Source of the DNA: Flammeovirgaceae bacterium 311
Lineage (GTDB): Bacteria > Bacteroidota > Bacteroidia > Cytophagales > Cyclobacteriaceae
Direction of reading: 5' to 3'
Length of the DNA stretch: 64,000 bases
Assembly: GCA_000597885.1 (NCBI GenBank)
Contig: CP004371.1
Span: forward strand, 5,274,001-5,338,000
Numbering within the stretch: the first letter of the stretch is position 1; each line of letters opens with the position of its first letter. The notes beneath the pieces are model-generated. The model had not been told where the DNA came from and did no database searches. It saw only the letters and a list, made by a program, of their open reading frames with translations. Positions 16,215 to 25,479 of this stretch are shown here, one piece after another. The position numbers were made by a program, and so were the translations under genes.

Positions 16215-16610
16215 ATGAAAAAAATAAAAGGATCAAATGTAGTGCTGATGATCTTTTCGGTTATGTTATTGCTGACTGGCTGTCAAAATACAAAAGAAGA
16301 GCAAATGCGACATATTGTAGTTTTTAAGTATAAGCCCGATGCTACTGAAGAGCAAATAGAGAAGGTAACAAAGGCTTTCGGAGACTTAAAAGATAAGATA
16401 CCTGGTATTGTATCCTTCGAACATGGTATTAATGACAGCCCGGAAAATAAAAACCTTGGCTTTACCCATGTTTATTTGCTGACATTTGAAGATGCTCAAG
16501 CGCGGGATACTTATTTGCCGCATCCTGAGCACAAAAAGTTCGGCCAATTGCTGGGAGAGCTGGGAATCCTGGAAGATGCCTTTGTAGTGGATTATACTCC
16601 TGTGGAATAA
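16215..16610 (+). CDS. Dabb-family (stress-response A/B barrel) lipoprotein
   Basis: This small lipoprotein has 131 residues. A signal segment ends in the lipobox LLTGC (Cys at about 23). The rest is one Dabb domain: MRHIVVFKYKPDATEEQ, DKIPGIVSFEHGIN, LGFTHVYLLTFEDAQARDTYLPHPEHKKF. Dabb proteins form dimeric alpha-beta barrels; exported versions are common in Bacteroidota and have no firm function. An AT-rich inverted repeat between its stop and the convergent S66 gene (about 16622-16648) may end both transcripts. Confidence 0.85.
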   Translation: MKKIKGSNVVLMIFSVMLLLTGCQNTKEEQMRHIVVFKYKPDATEEQIEKVTKAFGDLKDKIPGIVSFEHGINDSPENKNLGFTHVYLLTFEDAQARDTYLPHPEHKKFGQLLGELGILEDAFVVDYTPVE

Positions 16611-16698
16611 ATAAAGATGTTTAATATTATATGTTGAATATAATATTTATTTGTAGCTCCCCCGAAAGTTTTCCCTCCCTGGCTGGAGATAAATGGAT

Positions 16699-17667
16699 TT
16701 AGTGCTCCAGAACTTCGATGGATGCTTTATTTTCCATCACCTTAAGCTTTACTTTTCCTCCTATGGGAAAGGTAAGCATGGGTACTGTGTGGCCAAAATC
16801 AACGTTGCCAACCACAGGTATTTTCTCCAACTCCTTTTTGCTTTTGATCGTTTTCCAGAATAAATCCCTGGTCATGCCGGTCTGCTTTTGAAAGCGCCCA
16901 ACAATAATTCCTAGTATCTTATCACTATTGGGCTGGTTTAAAATAGACTGCAGGGTGTTTTGTACATCCTTATAATCAATGACTTTATTGGCCTCCAGAA
17001 AGAGAATGGTGTTTTTTAGATCTGGTATAAACTCGCTGCCCAGCAAGAAATTCAGGGTCAGCAGGTTGCCTCCAATAGATTCACCTTCAGCCTCTCCCTC
17101 GTTCACTGGCCAGAACCTGTCTTCGTTTACAATCTTCTGCGTATCCCATTCAGAGTCGCAATAATGTTCAGCTGGTGTTAATGGAAAGGGAGCCTCTGAA
17201 AAGAAGGTCTTCCGCATGTGCTCAATTGAATAATCCACCAGCTTACTGGCCCCCAGCATAGTAAAATGGGGACCGTAATAGGTGACGATGCCTGTTTTAG
17301 CATAAAGTGCTTCTGCCAGGGCTGTAATATCCGATAGCCCGCAAATTATTTTAGGATCCTTTTTTACAAGCCCATAATCAATGTGTTTCAGCAGCTGGTT
17401 GGCACTGGAGCCACCCATGGCAGGAATACTACATCTTACTTTAGGGTCGGCATACGCATCATGCAGATCTTCCAGCCGCTTTTCAATGGAGGTGGTATCA
17501 AATTCATTGCGCTCATCCACATGCTTACCATAACTAACGGTAAGCCCTAACTCGCCCAGATTTTTCTCCCCTCGCTTTCTCATTTCTGTTGTAAAGGAGG
17601 GAGAAAAACCATGTGCGGGGGCAATTACGCGTACGTGGTCTCCGGCTTTCAATTTAGGTGGAATCAT
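16699..17667 (-). CDS. S66 family peptidase (LD-carboxypeptidase / MccF-like)
   Basis: This cytoplasmic serine peptidase has 322 residues. The S66 triad is visible: Ser112 in CGLSDITAL, Glu225 in FLEANKVIDY and His293 in VDFGHTVPM, with the N-terminal KLKAGDHVRVIAPA and the conserved AMGGSSANQLL loop. Family members either trim tetrapeptides during murein recycling (LdcA) or cleave peptide-nucleotide antibiotics (MccF). The long EWDTQKIVNEDRFWPVNEG insertion before SIGGNL is closer to the MccF side, so antibiotic or dipeptide-amide hydrolysis is possible. No signal peptide. Confidence 0.85.
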   Translation of the reverse strand: MIPPKLKAGDHVRVIAPAHGFSPSFTTEMRKRGEKNLGELGLTVSYGKHVDERNEFDTTSIEKRLEDLHDAYADPKVRCSIPAMGGSSANQLLKHIDYGLVKKDPKIICGLSDITALAEALYAKTGIVTYYGPHFTMLGASKLVDYSIEHMRKTFFSEAPFPLTPAEHYCDSEWDTQKIVNEDRFWPVNEGEAEGESIGGNLLTLNFLLGSEFIPDLKNTILFLEANKVIDYKDVQNTLQSILNQPNSDKILGIIVGRFQKQTGMTRDLFWKTIKSKKELEKIPVVGNVDFGHTVPMLTFPIGGKVKLKVMENKASIEVLEH

Positions 17668-17860
17668 GGCGGCGTTATTTCAATTAAATATTGGAAGCCC
17701 TAAGGGCTGAAATGTTCTGAGCAATTAAGGCATAAGGCAGTGCTAATGTTTGAATAAACCTCTAAAGCCAGCGTAAGCACAAATGCCTGCAGTTTTGGTG
17801 TCAATGAAAAGAGAAGAAATGCAGGTAAACACTATAAATGGATGAATTATACTCTGTGGT

Positions 17861-18796
17861 TTACATCCTGATGTCTCTTTTGTGGTAGTAGAACCGTGAC
17901 CAAGTGAAAACGATCAGGGAGAAAAAAAACACAAGGCCTACATCCATTAGAAATCGAACAAAGGCTTTTTCAACAATAGTAAAATCGCCGGTAACTGCAC
18001 CCATGCCTATTAAGGCGGCTGTAGGCACCAGGGCCAGTCCTATCATCACTCCAGAGGTAAACACAGACTTTTTAGTCGCTACCAGGAGTGCCCCCGCAAT
18101 ACTGGCCACGGCCGAAGCCAACAGCGAAGACAGGGTAACAGTGGTCCAGTATGTGACAAGCTTTTGTTCGGGCACATAGTAGCTGGCAGTGCCGGGAAGG
18201 GGGTCCTGACCAATTACTGGCAGCAGGGCTGTTGTTGCTGCAGCCCCCAGGATCAGCACCAGGTATCCTTTAAAAAAATCAATGCTGCCGTAGTACCAGG
18301 CTTTGTGCCGTGCGCAAATACCCAGGGCTACCCTGGTGATTGGCATAAAACCAGGTGCTATCAGCATGCCGCCAATAACGATGTGGAGTGAATTTGTTGC
18401 AATACCGATGCTGGCCAGCACCCCGGAAATAAACAGGATGAACAGCGTATTAATTGAGGTATTGCTGTCATTGCTAATGGTCATCTCCATTTCTTCCCAG
18501 CTTCCCTCATTGATATCGCGCTCTATGCTATGAGCGGATTGGGTAGGAATCATGCTGTCGGGTTCGCTGCTGGTTAAGGAAATACCATTTTCTTCGCCTA
18601 ACTCGTGCCCATCCAAAATTCTCATAATCTCGCTTACGCGTAAATTTGGCACTGCCAGCTGGATTACATCTCCGGGAGGATTCAATGATACCCCCCGGAA
18701 AACCTGCAACTGAAGTAAGTCCTTCTGATTTTTGAGGTCCTCCAGGATTGCATCGGTTTTAGCTGTGGGTGTAGTGATACTAAATATTCTTGCCAT
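17861..18796 (-). CDS. DUF389 domain membrane protein
   Basis: This 311-residue protein has a soluble N-terminal domain (1-90, MARIFSITTPTAKTDAILEDL) followed by five to six membrane helices. The DUF389 core shows IATNSLHIVIGGMLIAPGFMPITRVALGI, LASAVASIAGALLVA and SGVMIGLALVPTAALIGMG. DUF389 proteins are of unknown transport function. A truncated relative of the N-terminal domain is at 8676-8834. Confidence 0.85.
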   Translation of the reverse strand: MARIFSITTPTAKTDAILEDLKNQKDLLQLQVFRGVSLNPPGDVIQLAVPNLRVSEIMRILDGHELGEENGISLTSSEPDSMIPTQSAHSIERDINEGSWEEMEMTISNDSNTSINTLFILFISGVLASIGIATNSLHIVIGGMLIAPGFMPITRVALGICARHKAWYYGSIDFFKGYLVLILGAAATTALLPVIGQDPLPGTASYYVPEQKLVTYWTTVTLSSLLASAVASIAGALLVATKKSVFTSGVMIGLALVPTAALIGMGAVTGDFTIVEKAFVRFLMDVGLVFFFSLIVFTWSRFYYHKRDIRM

Positions 18797-19048
18797 TCGG
18801 TAGCACTTTAATTTTCTCTTTAAAACTGGTTGCTCTTTTAACAGGTTAAGTAAAAAGTTGTTTTTGGTATCAATTTAAGGTCCGGAAATTCATCAGAGGT
18901 AGTGCTTCAGCACCATCAGGCACAAATATGTTTCCAGCTCAAGAAAAAAGCTGTAGGGGAAAATCAGCTAGTAGAATGAAGATCAAAAATACAGGCATTC
19001 AGAACAATACCACATCTGCCTTAGCGGCAGTTTCCCTAGTATTTACTC

Positions 19049-19285
19049 TTACTGATAAAAAGTAGTATTCTGGCTCGCTTTATCTTTCTGGCAGCATGCC
19101 TGCCTTTCTTCAGTATGTCCAGTAAATACAACTTGCCAGCTTTCAGTCTCAAAATTGGTTTCTAAATACATATAAAGCCACTTTTTACCTACAGGGATGG
19201 TTCGATTTCCGCGGCACCGGCCGCTGCCACTCCAAATACTAAAAACCGCCTGGGTACTTTGCATAGGCAATTTTTTTTTGTACAC
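19049..19285 (-). CDS. small unrecognised open reading frame
   Basis: A 78-codon frame in the 534-bp gap between the DUF389 gene and the divergent alginate-lyase-like gene. It reads GNRTIPVGKKWLYMYLETN and ESWQVVFTGHTEERQACC, with protein-like composition, but I recognise no family. A 20-nt GC-rich palindromic block (19209-19228) encodes residues SGRCRG inside it, which suggests the frame may be a decayed gene carrying one of the micro-insertions. The rest of the gap, 18797-19048, holds nothing I can identify. Confidence 0.25.
   Translation of the reverse strand: MYKKKLPMQSTQAVFSIWSGSGRCRGNRTIPVGKKWLYMYLETNFETESWQVVFTGHTEERQACCQKDKASQNTTFYQ
19209..19228. repeat. GC-rich palindromic block
   Basis: CCGCGGCACCGGCCGCTGCC contains CCGCGG and the palindromic CGGCCG in an AT-rich setting. 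It resembles a slightly longer version of the block at 14257-14273 (the complement shares GCAGCGGC and GCCGCG). Confidence 0.4.
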
Positions 19286-19330
19286 TGCTGAAGTCTAAGC
19301 TAGTATGATTACTAAACAAAGCATTCAGGA

Positions 19331-20467
19331 ATGATTATCGGAAAGAATATCATATCTGTTCTTTTATTCTTGATGATGATTTGCCTGCAGTATCCAGCAA
19401 AAGGTTTTTCAGATATATATACCTGGCAAGCCATCTTCATGAATGAGCATGCCAGAAATGATTTGAGGCAGTATGTACGGGAAAATTCAGATGCCCGTAG
19501 AAAGTGGCTGGACATTCAGGCCCAGGCCGAACAGTATCTTAAAGATGCCCCAAGCCCTGTAGCAGTGATCCATTACGAGGGCTTGCTGAATAATCATCCG
19601 GACCGGGTGAAAACGGTAGCATCGTTGATGGATATGAGAAAGCTCGCGCATTTTTATTATGCCTGGATTATTACCCGGGAGCCGGTTTACCAGGAGAAGA
19701 TAAAGGAGTATGTAGTTGCCTGGACCAATACCTATCAGGCAACTGGAAATCCCATAAATGAAAACAAGCTGGAGGCTATTTACCTCACCTACTACATTAC
19801 CCGAGAAAATTTCACACGGCAGGAACAGGAAAAAGTAGATGGCTGGATCGGGGAGGTAGCCGATGCGGAAATAAACCGTCAGGGAGTTCCTATGAACAAC
19901 TGGCAGACCAAAAGAATAAAATTGCTTTTATACAGCGGTATTATTCTGAACGACGAATCCTATAAACAATATGCGTTACAAAAGTTCAGGGAGTATATCA
20001 ATCACTCGCTTAGGTCCGATGGGAGTTCCTATGACTTAGAGCAACGTGATGCCCTGGCGTATCATGTAAGCGGCTTAAAACCCCTGATCTTGCTGGGGAT
20101 TGTTTATGATCAGTTTAAATCTGAATTCGCCGAACAGTTTAATCCTTTTACCCATGTGTCGGCAAACAAGAGTTCGATAAAGAAATCCGTGGATTTTGTA
20201 AATGATTATGCCACAGGCAAAAAGCAGCACCGGGAGTGGGTTAATTCTAAGGTGAAGCTGGACCATGAACGGGCAAAAGCAGGTTTGGCGGAATACCAGA
20301 AAGGAAAGGTGTATGAACCGGCTGAAAGTTTAGAGTTGTATGAACAGGCTATGTATTTTGAGGATGATTATCAGAAAATAATAGATGCTATTTGCTTAGA
20401 AGAACAGGTTTCGGATCATTGCCATGGCTGGATGTATTATGTGGTGAAGGCAATAAAGAGAAAATAG
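19331..20467 (+). CDS. alginate-lyase-superfamily protein (PL5/PL38-like)
   Basis: This 378-residue exported protein has a signal peptide (about 1-25, LLFLMMICLQYPAKG) and an alpha/alpha-toroid lyase domain. Diagnostic segments are MNNWQTKRIKLLLYSGIIL, RSDGSSYDLEQRDALAYHVSGLKPLI and the long helical repeats around KLAHFYYAWIITREPVYQEK. In PL5/PL38 enzymes the equivalent Asn, His, Arg and Tyr act in beta-elimination on uronic-acid polymers; here the Asn-Trp-Gln and Arg-Asp-Ala-x-x-Tyr-His blocks are present but the Asn-Trp-His form is changed to Gln. Substrate could be alginate or another polyuronate. Confidence 0.75.
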   Translation: MIIGKNIISVLLFLMMICLQYPAKGFSDIYTWQAIFMNEHARNDLRQYVRENSDARRKWLDIQAQAEQYLKDAPSPVAVIHYEGLLNNHPDRVKTVASLMDMRKLAHFYYAWIITREPVYQEKIKEYVVAWTNTYQATGNPINENKLEAIYLTYYITRENFTRQEQEKVDGWIGEVADAEINRQGVPMNNWQTKRIKLLLYSGIILNDESYKQYALQKFREYINHSLRSDGSSYDLEQRDALAYHVSGLKPLILLGIVYDQFKSEFAEQFNPFTHVSANKSSIKKSVDFVNDYATGKKQHREWVNSKVKLDHERAKAGLAEYQKGKVYEPAESLELYEQAMYFEDDYQKIIDAICLEEQVSDHCHGWMYYVVKAIKRK

Positions 20468-20935
20468 TAATAAGCCTTGTAGTATAGCGAAAAAGCACTC
20501 CTTTTGGCATTGATATGGAATCTGCTAATTTACTACTCCTTGCCCAGCGTCTCCATCATCTCCCAGAAGCTTCCCACCTGCTTCAATATTTTCAATATCT
20601 GATTGGTTAAACTATGATTCTACAAAAGATACCAGCAACCACCCTTTGATTTTGAATATTGTTTAAAATTTATAGCCAGTTATTGACATGATGCCTTTAA
20701 GTACCAGTTTTCAGGAATTAGGTAAGTATAAAATTTAGCAGGAATTGACAAATGCAAATGTTGTGAAGGACCTAAATTTGGTTTAAATAGGCAAATAAAG
20801 TGAAGATGGTGATGAGCCATAAGTTCTGATCATTGGCATCACATTAAAAATTGCCTTGCATTTATAAAAGGGAGCGCCCCAAAGGGAGGCTCTGCAGGTC
20901 AGGCAGCGGGATATTTAACCGATCATCAGAATCAT
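20468..20935. other. intergenic region, no gene seen
   Basis: About 470 bp, AT-rich, between the lyase-like gene and the CPBP gene. A GC-richer segment at 20871-20900 (GGGAGCGCCCCAAAGGGAGG) could form a small hairpin. No terminator or operator is convincing. Confidence 0.5.
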
Positions 20936-21751
20936 ATGACAAAAGCACTTGGATATTCACTAGCGCTTATTATTGCAACGCTATTGGTTTTGATGTTAAC
21001 AGTACCCTTAGAGGCCAGCCTGTTTAATATTTATGAAAATAAACTAATAAGCAAACTGCTTGCTGCGTCAACCCTTAGATTTTTGATCATCATTGGCCTG
21101 GTGTACTTTATGATTAGAAAAGGTTTTTCTCAGTTCAACGGCCTGTATCCATCCTTTACTATTACCAATCTATCCCTATTCTTTATCGCTGTAGCAGTGA
21201 TTTTAGTCTTGTCGTATTCCAGCTATGAAATTTATCTGGAAACGCAGATTCACAAACTGGTGTTGTTTGGCATAAGCCAGGCCTTTGTTGGTATTTTAGA
21301 AGAGCTTCTTTTTAGAGGGATTGTTTTTCCCCTGTTTATCATTCATTATGCCGGCAAAAAACGCCCGGTTTTTAAAGCGCTTTGTCTGTCTTCACTGCTT
21401 TTCGGTCTTGTACATTTAGTTGGGCTGATCAGGCATCCCGAGAATATCTGGGGTGTTACCTACACCGTTATTTATGCAATCGGAATTGGGTTTCTGCTTG
21501 CATGCTTATTTTTGAGGACCAGGAATATCCTGGTTCCAGCTTTTATCCACTTTCTGATCGACTTCACAAATGCTGCTTATGACTTAAAAGAAGAAGTAGT
21601 AGCCCGTTCAGAACCCTCTCAAAGCACCATTTTACTCACCCTTGCCGTTGTGATTGCCATAGCTCTTTTTTGTTTTGGAGCAGGTATGTTCCTGTTTAAG
21701 CGTGTTCAGCCAGAAGAGTGGTTACAGAAAGCCTCCCTAATTAAAATATAA
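20936..21751 (+). CDS. CPBP family intramembrane glutamic endopeptidase
   Basis: This 271-residue polytopic membrane protein has about eight helices. The three CPBP motifs are intact: GILEELLFRGIVFPLF (Glu-Glu and Arg, motif 1), LLFGLVHLVGL (His, motif 2) and PAFIHFLIDFTNAAYD (His and Asp/Asn, motif 3). CPBP/Abi proteases cut prenylated or other membrane peptides and in bacteria are tied to bacteriocin processing or immunity; no such partner is adjacent. It differs from the decayed copy at 4975-5601. Confidence 0.85.
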   Translation: MTKALGYSLALIIATLLVLMLTVPLEASLFNIYENKLISKLLAASTLRFLIIIGLVYFMIRKGFSQFNGLYPSFTITNLSLFFIAVAVILVLSYSSYEIYLETQIHKLVLFGISQAFVGILEELLFRGIVFPLFIIHYAGKKRPVFKALCLSSLLFGLVHLVGLIRHPENIWGVTYTVIYAIGIGFLLACLFLRTRNILVPAFIHFLIDFTNAAYDLKEEVVARSEPSQSTILLTLAVVIAIALFCFGAGMFLFKRVQPEEWLQKASLIKI

Positions 21752-22045
21752 GTAATGACAGGCTGTAGCAGGATTAAATGTATTTTGATTGATGCAGGAT
21801 CATTCATAATTAAATTCTGGTCTCCAATGTGTGGTAATAAAGGTAGTTAGCAACCGCTAAGCGATTTAATATACTCTACAGGTACGTGAGATCACTCAGC
21901 ACCCCAATCATTTTAATACAACCAGGCTCGAACGCCTTCTAACAGGTGCCCCGGATTAATACTGCACCAATTTGATTCTCATCAACATACAAGACCTGAG
22001 AACTATGCATGGAGCAGCTTATGCTCATCTTTATTGATTTCTGAT

Positions 22046-22061
22046 CGGGCCGCCGGCGCGG
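22046..22061 (-). repeat. GC-rich block, CCGCNNCGGCGG class
   Basis: CGGGCCGCCGGCGCGG on the plus strand; the complement has core CCGCGCCGGCGG. It lies in the 511-bp gap 21752-22262, where both strands carry short open frames I cannot identify, perhaps remains of a decayed gene. Confidence 0.55.
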
Positions 22062-22153
22062 ATTTGATTTGGCAAAGCACCAGGTGTTCCCGCAGACCTC
22101 TCTATCATGTTGATTTTATAGGATTGTTCTGTTCCGGAGCGACTAAAATTTAT

Positions 22154-22193
22154 CAAGCCTGGTACTATACTTTCTCGTACAATACCAGGCTTG
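22154..22193. terminator. hairpin downstream of the M61 gene
   Basis: CAAGCCTGGTA (22154-22164) and TACCAGGCTTG (22183-22193) form a perfect 11-bp stem with an 18-nt loop. On the minus strand it lies 70 bp past the M61 stop codon, followed by ATAAATTTT; it could act as a weak terminator or RNA 3' stabiliser. Confidence 0.45.
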
Positions 22194-22262
22194 AAAAACA
22201 GGTCTTTACAATCTACAGCTAACAATAATGGCCCTTCACAATGTAAAAAACTCTACTGCTGA

Positions 22263-24593
22263 TTAGGGCATAGTATCAGGTTTTTTCGTGCTGATCAGTG
22301 TTTCAGGAATAGGGTTGTCTTTTCGTTCTGCATTCCATAAAATGTTGCTGATCCACCAGCGGCCCTGGTCGTACACGAGTTGGATGCTGTTAATGCCTCT
22401 CTGTTCAGGATTGGCATCTGGGGCAGGTTTAAAGTGGTATGCACTCCACACATGCGCCATTTCTCCAAAATACTTTATTTCCCGGCCAATTTCCTCTTCA
22501 AAAAAGCCATTGTTTGAAAAGTAGGGGCCGTTCATTTCCTTGTATTCATTGGGTTTGAAAGCTTTGAATGCCAGCTTCCCATCCTGTAAAGGGACCATTG
22601 CGGCCATTAGTGCATCTGGCTTGAACAAGCCATTGAACCTGTCCCAATCCCTGGGTCCTGCAGGGCCTGATATCACCTCATAAAGTGTTTTTACCACCGC
22701 CTCTGCAGATTTTACATCATCGGGAGAGATGAGTACCGGGTTTTGCTCTAACCACACGGCTCTGTATTTACGTTGCTGCGCTGTGGCATCGGGGTTAATG
22801 GTTAAGCTTGTAGGGCCGTGCACATCGATCAAAAGTGCTGGTGCCGTTAGCACTACTTCCTGGTAATCTCCGCTATGGGATTTTCTTAGCACCTTAACTG
22901 CTACTGTTGAGCCTTCTTTTGTGTTTTTGTTGTATTCCGATAACTGCTCGTTTAAAGTGTTTGGCAGCAGCTGATTTCCCTGCAGGCTTACAAGCAGGTC
23001 GCCCTTTCTATAACCCATTTCTTTTCCGAATTCATTCAGCTTGTCGGTGTTGTTTACCTCCAGCAACAGCTTTTCCTGGTTAAAGATGAGGCCAATATTT
23101 CCCAGGGTAGCGGCTTTTCTGTTAGGTTCCTTCTTAAGCACGATACCCACTTTATCAAAATATTCCTGATAAGGAATTGGCTGGTTGCCAGCTACATGTT
23201 TTCTAAAGAAGTCGCCAATTTCAGGATAAGTCAGCGCTTCAATTTGTGTAAATAACTGATCATCTTCAAAGGGCCTGTCCATGCCGTAGGTATTGCTTAG
23301 GGTTAACATCAGATCCTGCAGATCCAGCGCTCCCTCACTCAATTCTATCAACCTGATATCAAGCATGGCTGCAATCAGAGCACCCTTCTCATATACGTTC
23401 TGATATTCTGCTGCCCACTTGCCTGCACTTTCTTTACTTAGGGTTGTAAAGGGCAAAGTGTCGTTGTATTTGCCCTGTGAGATCTTAATTTTTTCGGCAA
23501 GCTTGGCAAGAAACTCATCAGCCGAGTTGAGGTTGCTTCTTACCTGTACATGATCTGAAGCATACTCTGTTACACCCTCGTAAAGCCATAAATGCTGGGA
23601 TAGTACAGGCTCATTAAAATTGAAGTCTGCAATTTCTTTCGAGTGGATGGTGAGCGGCGTAATAATATGAAAGAACTCATGTGCTGCAATATCGATCAGG
23701 TGCGGCGCCAGTATTTCCTGCGGCGCTTCTGAGAAATAATAAAAAGAAGACTGATTGTGCTCCAGGGCTCCCTGCCGTGGGTTTGCCTGTTTGGGATCGG
23801 CGAAGTACAGGATAAATGCATACTTATTTACAGGAAGTGTATTACCCAGATAGCGCTTCTGCGCCTGGAGCATTTTTTCAAACTGCTTTGCCAGGTAGGC
23901 AGAAGTTACTTTTTTGCCAGGGGCATAGACACTGATCAAAACATCGGTGTTGCCTACTTTCACAAAGGTAGTATCCGGTACATTGTACATGAAGGGGGCA
24001 TCTATCAGCAGATCGTAATTTTTTGTTCTGTACACATCTTTATCTGCTGAGGTGCTTAGGGGGCTTAACCCGGTGCTGCCGTAAAAAGACTGTGGCTTTG
24101 TAATGCTTACCTCAAAAGGAAGCTGCTTCATGCCCTCAAAATACCCGAAAAAAGCTGATGGCTGTATCACGAAGTTCTTTCCCTCCTCAATGTTGGAGGC
24201 GGCCATCATAAACACATTGTTGTCTAGCCCGGTATCCGTTATGTCATCTACGGTATAGGTTAAACTAACCAGTTTATCTGCTTTGCTGATCTGCCATGAG
24301 TTAACAGAGGTTTGTTGCACAGGTAGCTGCTTACCCTTTTTATCAAAGGCTTTCAGCGCTGATACAAACATGCCGTAATCACTTACCGCATAAGTACCTG
24401 GAATTATCTTCGGCATAAAAAAGGTAATGGTTCTCTGCTTAACAGGAGGTGCTTTTAAGGTTATCTCCAGCTGATCATTTTTTGCCCTGGTGAGATCTAC
24501 CGCATAGCGATAGGCAATTTCCTGGGCTTGTGCAGCACAGAGGTTGAGTATGCAAATCAGTACAGTACTTAAGAAGATGGCTATGGAACGCAT
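22263..24593 (-). CDS. M61 family peptidase with PDZ and NTF2-like domains
   Basis: This exported metallopeptidase has 776 residues, signal peptide about 1-23. The N-terminal beta-sandwich (about 25-190) is followed by a thermolysin-like domain with the zinc motif HEFFH (His305, Glu306, His309) and third ligand Glu339 in YEGVTEY. A PDZ domain occupies about 490-600 (GNIGLIF, GYRKGDLLVSLQG). The last 140 residues (about 635-765) form an NTF2/SnoaL-like domain (WDRFNGLFKPDALM, FSNNGFFEEEIGREIKYFG, NSIQLVYDQGRWWISNILW) that M61 proteins normally lack. M61 enzymes are glycyl aminopeptidases. It is followed by a small membrane ORF and a phosphatase gene on the same strand. Confidence 0.85.
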   Translation of the reverse strand: MRSIAIFLSTVLICILNLCAAQAQEIAYRYAVDLTRAKNDQLEITLKAPPVKQRTITFFMPKIIPGTYAVSDYGMFVSALKAFDKKGKQLPVQQTSVNSWQISKADKLVSLTYTVDDITDTGLDNNVFMMAASNIEEGKNFVIQPSAFFGYFEGMKQLPFEVSITKPQSFYGSTGLSPLSTSADKDVYRTKNYDLLIDAPFMYNVPDTTFVKVGNTDVLISVYAPGKKVTSAYLAKQFEKMLQAQKRYLGNTLPVNKYAFILYFADPKQANPRQGALEHNQSSFYYFSEAPQEILAPHLIDIAAHEFFHIITPLTIHSKEIADFNFNEPVLSQHLWLYEGVTEYASDHVQVRSNLNSADEFLAKLAEKIKISQGKYNDTLPFTTLSKESAGKWAAEYQNVYEKGALIAAMLDIRLIELSEGALDLQDLMLTLSNTYGMDRPFEDDQLFTQIEALTYPEIGDFFRKHVAGNQPIPYQEYFDKVGIVLKKEPNRKAATLGNIGLIFNQEKLLLEVNNTDKLNEFGKEMGYRKGDLLVSLQGNQLLPNTLNEQLSEYNKNTKEGSTVAVKVLRKSHSGDYQEVVLTAPALLIDVHGPTSLTINPDATAQQRKYRAVWLEQNPVLISPDDVKSAEAVVKTLYEVISGPAGPRDWDRFNGLFKPDALMAAMVPLQDGKLAFKAFKPNEYKEMNGPYFSNNGFFEEEIGREIKYFGEMAHVWSAYHFKPAPDANPEQRGINSIQLVYDQGRWWISNILWNAERKDNPIPETLISTKKPDTMP

Positions 24594-24633
24594 GGCTAAA
24601 TGGTTATATAGGTGAATGAATTAATTCAGAAGT

Positions 24634-24738
24634 CTATAAAATATACCGCCCTGTGAGTATGCCCAGTATCAACATGGTGATGCCTGCGATCACCAGTATG
24701 ATGATCTTTTTAACATCGGGCTGTTGCTGCTTTTTCAT
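24634..24738 (-). CDS. 34-residue single-pass membrane peptide
   Basis: The ATG at 24738 opens MKKQQQPDVKK, then one hydrophobic helix (IIILVIAGITMLILGIL) and the tail TGRYIL. It sits between the histidine phosphatase and M61 genes on the same strand, separated by 40-70 bp, and is likely co-transcribed. Polar start plus one helix is typical of short bacterial membrane proteins; no function is known. Confidence 0.45.
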   Translation of the reverse strand: MKKQQQPDVKKIIILVIAGITMLILGILTGRYIL

Positions 24739-24809
24739 GGTACCTTATTTAGATATGAGAGAAGTCGTAGCTGATGATTTACAGAAGGGCCTGTGCCGGT
24801 TTGCCTGTT

Positions 24810-25367
24810 CTACTTTACCACCAGTTTTAGGGTGGAAGATGCTCCTGAGTTGCTTTTACTGATGATGAAAACTTTGTCATACTCCTGCTCTGCGAGTGTT
24901 GTGAAGTTTTGCGTCCGGGTAAAATAGGTTAAGAGCACAGGTACTGTATTGGAGTGTGCGCAGATCACAATTTTGCCTCCTGTATTACTTTCCAGCATAG
25001 CCTTAAAGGCTTTTTCATCGATGGGGGAGTACTCCTGAATGCTGATTTTTTGCGCTGCAGCCAAAGGCATAACGGTTTGCTTTGTGCGCTGGTAAGGGGT
25101 TGCGTAAACAGCCGTAATTGCTTCCTGGCTTAGCAGTTCAGCAATTTTTTGGGCTCTTTTTAAACCTGCTGCCGATAAGCCGGGGTAACTGTTCCCTGCT
25201 TCATCTGCTTTTTCTGCATGCCTGATGACTATAATGGTGGTGATCCCTTCTTCCTGTTGGGCATAGGCCAGTGAGCCGGCAAAACCTGCCCACAGCATTA
25301 ACACGGCTAACAGGAGGGGGCCTCTCCATCCAAATGGCGTCCGGGACAGATAAATACTTTTGGGCAT
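24810..25367 (-). CDS. exported histidine phosphatase family protein
   Basis: This 185-residue protein has an N-terminal signal or anchor segment (GPLLLAVLMLWAGFAGSLAYAQ). The phosphoglycerate-mutase fold is shown by IIVIRHAEKAD (catalytic His50), the second Arg in ATPYQRTKQTV and the distal His in VICAHSNTVPVLL. Branch-2 SixA-like phosphatases of this size remove phosphate from small molecules or proteins; an exported one probably acts in the periplasm. It is the first gene of the minus-strand run ending with M61. Confidence 0.85.
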   Translation of the reverse strand: MPKSIYLSRTPFGWRGPLLLAVLMLWAGFAGSLAYAQQEEGITTIIVIRHAEKADEAGNSYPGLSAAGLKRAQKIAELLSQEAITAVYATPYQRTKQTVMPLAAAQKISIQEYSPIDEKAFKAMLESNTGGKIVICAHSNTVPVLLTYFTRTQNFTTLAEQEYDKVFIISKSNSGASSTLKLVVK

Positions 25368-25479
25368 TAATTTCTATTAAATTTTCCTTACTCAACCCCA
25401 AAATAAAGCCATTCATCATGTATACACTTGTTGATTGTTGCTCATTATTTCAACTTGAGCTTATTAATATGCTTTTAGT

